Part shown: piece by piece, positions 61,501-64,000 of the stretch
Position numbering within the stretch: position 1 is the stretch's first letter
Layout: every line of letters begins with the position of its first letter
NCBI RefSeq assembly: GCF_021130785.1
Contig: NW_025787957.1
Coordinates: forward strand, 17,457-81,456
DNA from: Homalodisca vitripennis
Taxonomy: Eukaryota > Arthropoda > Insecta > Hemiptera > Cicadellidae
Length of the DNA: 64,000 nucleotides
Reading direction: 5' to 3'
The notes under the pieces: model-generated
Databases searched by the model: none
The model's input: the letters and a program-made list of their open reading frames with translations, nothing else
Told to the model about the DNA's origin: nothing
Program-made: the position numbers and the translations under genes

Positions 61501-62549
61501 AATTTACATAAAGGAAATCGATATAAAAAATTCTTTATTTCCATGCAATAAACAGTATAACTACAAGAGAAAAAGTAATATTTAAATTTTTTTTACACTT
61601 TAAATAGGTGTAACGTCATTTTTTTAAAAAATAGAGGTGATGAAAACATTTATAAAAATTATATTTGTATTTTTTAGGAAGAAAAATGTATTTACTTTTA
61701 AATTTGGGGTCTTGCTGTCTTATTGTTATTCCCATAAAAAATTTATGTCAAAGAAATACCATGGATTTACATACACCATATTTTATTCGTTTTTGCTAAA
61801 AGGGAAAATTTTAAATTTTTTTATGGAATGTTTCGTTTGTCTACAGGAGTACTGAAATACGTACGGCAGACAGGCGAGTGAAGTTTTTAAATCCCTTTTA
61901 ATGAAGGCTTCGCTAAGGAACAAATAATCCCAGTAACGTTTTAAATTTATTTTCGCCAGTTTTTTATCCCCTTTTTATATAAGTTAATTAGTTTCTTTAA
62001 CTATTTTCTACGGAAATAAATAAAAATTTTTATTTGTTTCCCAAACAACTATACAAAAAATGTTTGGGGTAATATGATTATTTTTATTCTATAATTAGTT
62101 CTATAGTATGCTAAAACTTTTTTTCATTAGAAAAAATTGACAAATATTAAAATTTAAAAAAAAGATAAAAATAAAAAAATTTCCTAACTTTGTATGTCCC
62201 CTTGTCTCTTTTTGTCTATTTATGGATTTTAAAAAATTTAAAAAAGGATTGCGTAATAAAAAGTAGGTTATTATTATGGGTAATCGTTTATTTTACTTTA
62301 TGATTCCCTACAGCGAAATATATTTCGATTTTTTTTCAAAATCTAATTCGGGTTCAAAGCATCCATTTAATTTTTGTGTGCTTTTCCCGCTTATGAAAGG
62401 GAAAAGGGGCTGTTTATTTCAAGCATTAATAAATTTTTAGTATTGTTAAGATTACATTTATTTTAAAAACTTATATATTAGCGAAATTATTTTTTTTACA
62501 AGGGGTATTACATCGTACATAAAACTTTTATATTTAAAAGCAGCAAAGA
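61501..62549. other. AT-rich DNA, no gene seen
   Basis: A plus frame at 61637-61855 is hydrophobic and Phe-rich. It begins with ATG but looks compositional. Nothing else. Confidence 0.5.
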
Positions 62550-62750
62550 AAATTGATAACAAAAAGGGCCCCCCTCGTGAATGCTCCAATGGCTGCTAAT
62601 TATAGTTTGAAAAGTGCCCTGCTGATAAATAGATTATTTATTACTTGGTCACAAAAGATGATATCAAAAATGAATGAACGCTGCGGAGGTTTTTGTTCTG
62701 GGAAATGGAAGTCTTTTTAGTTATTCTTCATTAATTAATTAGTACAAATT
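62550..62750 (+). repeat. Unnamed dispersed repeat, copy 4 of 4
   Basis: Contains ATTGATAACAAAAAGGGCCC, CTCCAATGGCTGCTAATTAT, GTGCCCTGCTGATAAATAGA, GGTCACAAAAGATGATATCA, AATGAATGAACGCTGCGGAG, TTTTTGTTCTGG and TTCATTAATTAATTAGTACA. It lies about 1.25 kb after copy 3 in the same orientation. Confidence 0.85.
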
Positions 62751-64000
62751 CTAGTAACGGGGAATATTAAAATAGAAAAAAGGGTTAAAAGTTTATTTTT
62801 AAATAATATGGGGTTTTAAACATTGATTTAAAAAATAAACTTTGGTGAAAAAAAATTTTACAAACACAGAGGTTTCTGTAAGTGTGGAAATTTCTTGGAA
62901 ACAGGTGTCTTTGGGAGGTATTTTCCCAAATGTCCCAAAAATCCCTCATTACCGCTCAACCAGCCCAAACCCTTTTTTGGAGAGCTTTTTAGTCGGGCTT
63001 TACCACGACCGATGAACCTTACTTTTAAACTCACCAGACCGAGTTTCCACCCCGCTTTTGTCCCCCGCTAACCAGGTTACGCTTCTAGTAAATCCTTTTG
63101 TCTGGTAAAGCTCTATAATAGTTATGAACCCATCGGTTTTATTTAAAAGTAAAACCAAAAATTTTAATTAGCAGCTTTTCAGTTTTTTCTATAAATAATT
63201 TTTAATTATCAATTTTAAAAAAATTTTTTTCAAATCAGTAAACAAGATAAACCCCTGAACTAACAATTTTACATTCAATTAAACTTTTTAAATAAAATAT
63301 TTTTACAAATTTGTTACAACGTATCCACTCTAAATGCAGCATTGTTTTTTAGTTTGTTATGTATATGTACTATGCGTGAAAAACATTTTAAAGTGTATTT
63401 TATATCGCTTAATTTTTGGTGTGCCTGTAGGTTACGTTTTTTTGATAAAATTTTTCCTTTTTTTTTTTTTTTTTTTTATTGTTTTGCGCGTTAGGTTTTA
63501 AACGATGTAATCTTTTAATAATAAAAATTAATAATCCCCGTTAATAAAAATTTTCTTCTTAATTTTTTTACATTCGGTTTCCCTGATGGCTATCGTCCAT
63601 GGAAGGGTGAGTTCGTAAATATATAAAGATACAACTACTATGAAGAAATTTATCGAAGTTTTTCCCAATCGGATTATATTCAGGGTTTCTCTCACCTTAT
63701 TTTTTTGAAAAATTTACGATGAAATTTTTTTTGGAATAAAAGAGTTATATTGTTCAAACAGTATTAATGGATATTTATTGCTGGGTTTCTATGAAATAAA
63801 AAATACCATTAGGGCCATTCTTTCCTTGGAGATCCATCACTTTCCTTTCCTCTAGGTTTTAACACATACAAATTAAAGGGGTGAGCCGGCGCCTTGAAAA
63901 TAAAAATTAACATCCGAAAAGATTAGATACGATTGGCTAAAATTAAAAAAAATATTTTTTTATTTTATTCGAGGTTTTCGTAACATGGTAGTATATATAT
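62751..64000. other. AT-rich DNA, no gene seen
   Basis: A GC-richer patch at 62920-63080 (CCGAGTTTCCACCCCGCTTT) is unrecognised. T-runs at about 63450-63477. The window ends in AT-rich sequence. Confidence 0.5.

Noticed and set aside
1..64000. Bacterial features such as operons, ribosome-binding sites, CRISPR arrays or an endosymbiont contig
   Set aside because: No long ORFs, no repeat-spacer pattern, and eukaryotic transposons and splice signals throughout.

Overview
This window reads as AT-rich nuclear DNA from an animal, most likely an arthropod and probably an insect. The evidence is a mariner-type transposase piece, a Tc1/mariner-superfamily transposase core, Ty3/gypsy-type retrotransposon remains, insect-sized intron signals, a satellite-like tandem array, and no compact run of genes. 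I cannot name the species. I see no complete recognisable protein-coding gene, no rRNA, no CRISPR array and no operon-like layout. Ribosome-binding sites and operons do not apply here. Almost everything that can be supported is repeats, decayed mobile elements, fold-back structures and a handful of short coding-like islands that could be single exons.

Layout. 0-6 kb: AT-rich DNA with a 44-bp tandem duplication and a ten-copy, about 144-bp array (3411-4830). 6-10 kb: a mariner relic (6169-6425), two diverged copies of an unidentified repeat (5640-5783, 9598-9735) and a (TG)n tract. 10-12.5 kb: a TATA-like box, a short frame resembling a signal peptide (10032-10121) and a possible terminal exon (12442-12493). 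13853-15158: a terminal-repeat-like element with a 5-bp target duplication, a core promoter and an 83-nt intron. 16-24 kb: a 188-bp tandem duplication, AT microsatellites, a 17-bp-arm hairpin and a 20-bp perfect palindrome. 24189-25537: a Tc1/mariner-superfamily relic with about 404-bp terminal inverted repeats around a broken transposase core, sitting in a (TA)n tract. 26-30.5 kb: GC-richer islands with splice-like signals, mostly reading on the minus strand. 30.5-44 kb: mostly featureless, apart from a secreted-peptide-like minus-strand frame (39109-39246), a 270-bp duplication with C-tracts and a short frame at 43265-43423. 46956-51220: a deleted Ty3/gypsy-type retrotransposon with directly repeated LTR segments and broken gag, reverse transcriptase and RNase H remains. 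51-64 kb: repeat-rich DNA with three of the four copies of an unnamed dispersed repeat, a tandem pair of tRNA-like sequences and a short duplication.

From about 47.9 kb to the end the sequence changes in texture: long G, C, A and T homopolymers are frequent, and recognisable coding relics are smeared towards neighbouring bases. This looks at least partly like low-consensus-quality assembly, so frameshifts there should not all be read as biology. There is no set of genes that can be said to work together. The candidate exons are given with low confidence and need transcript evidence.
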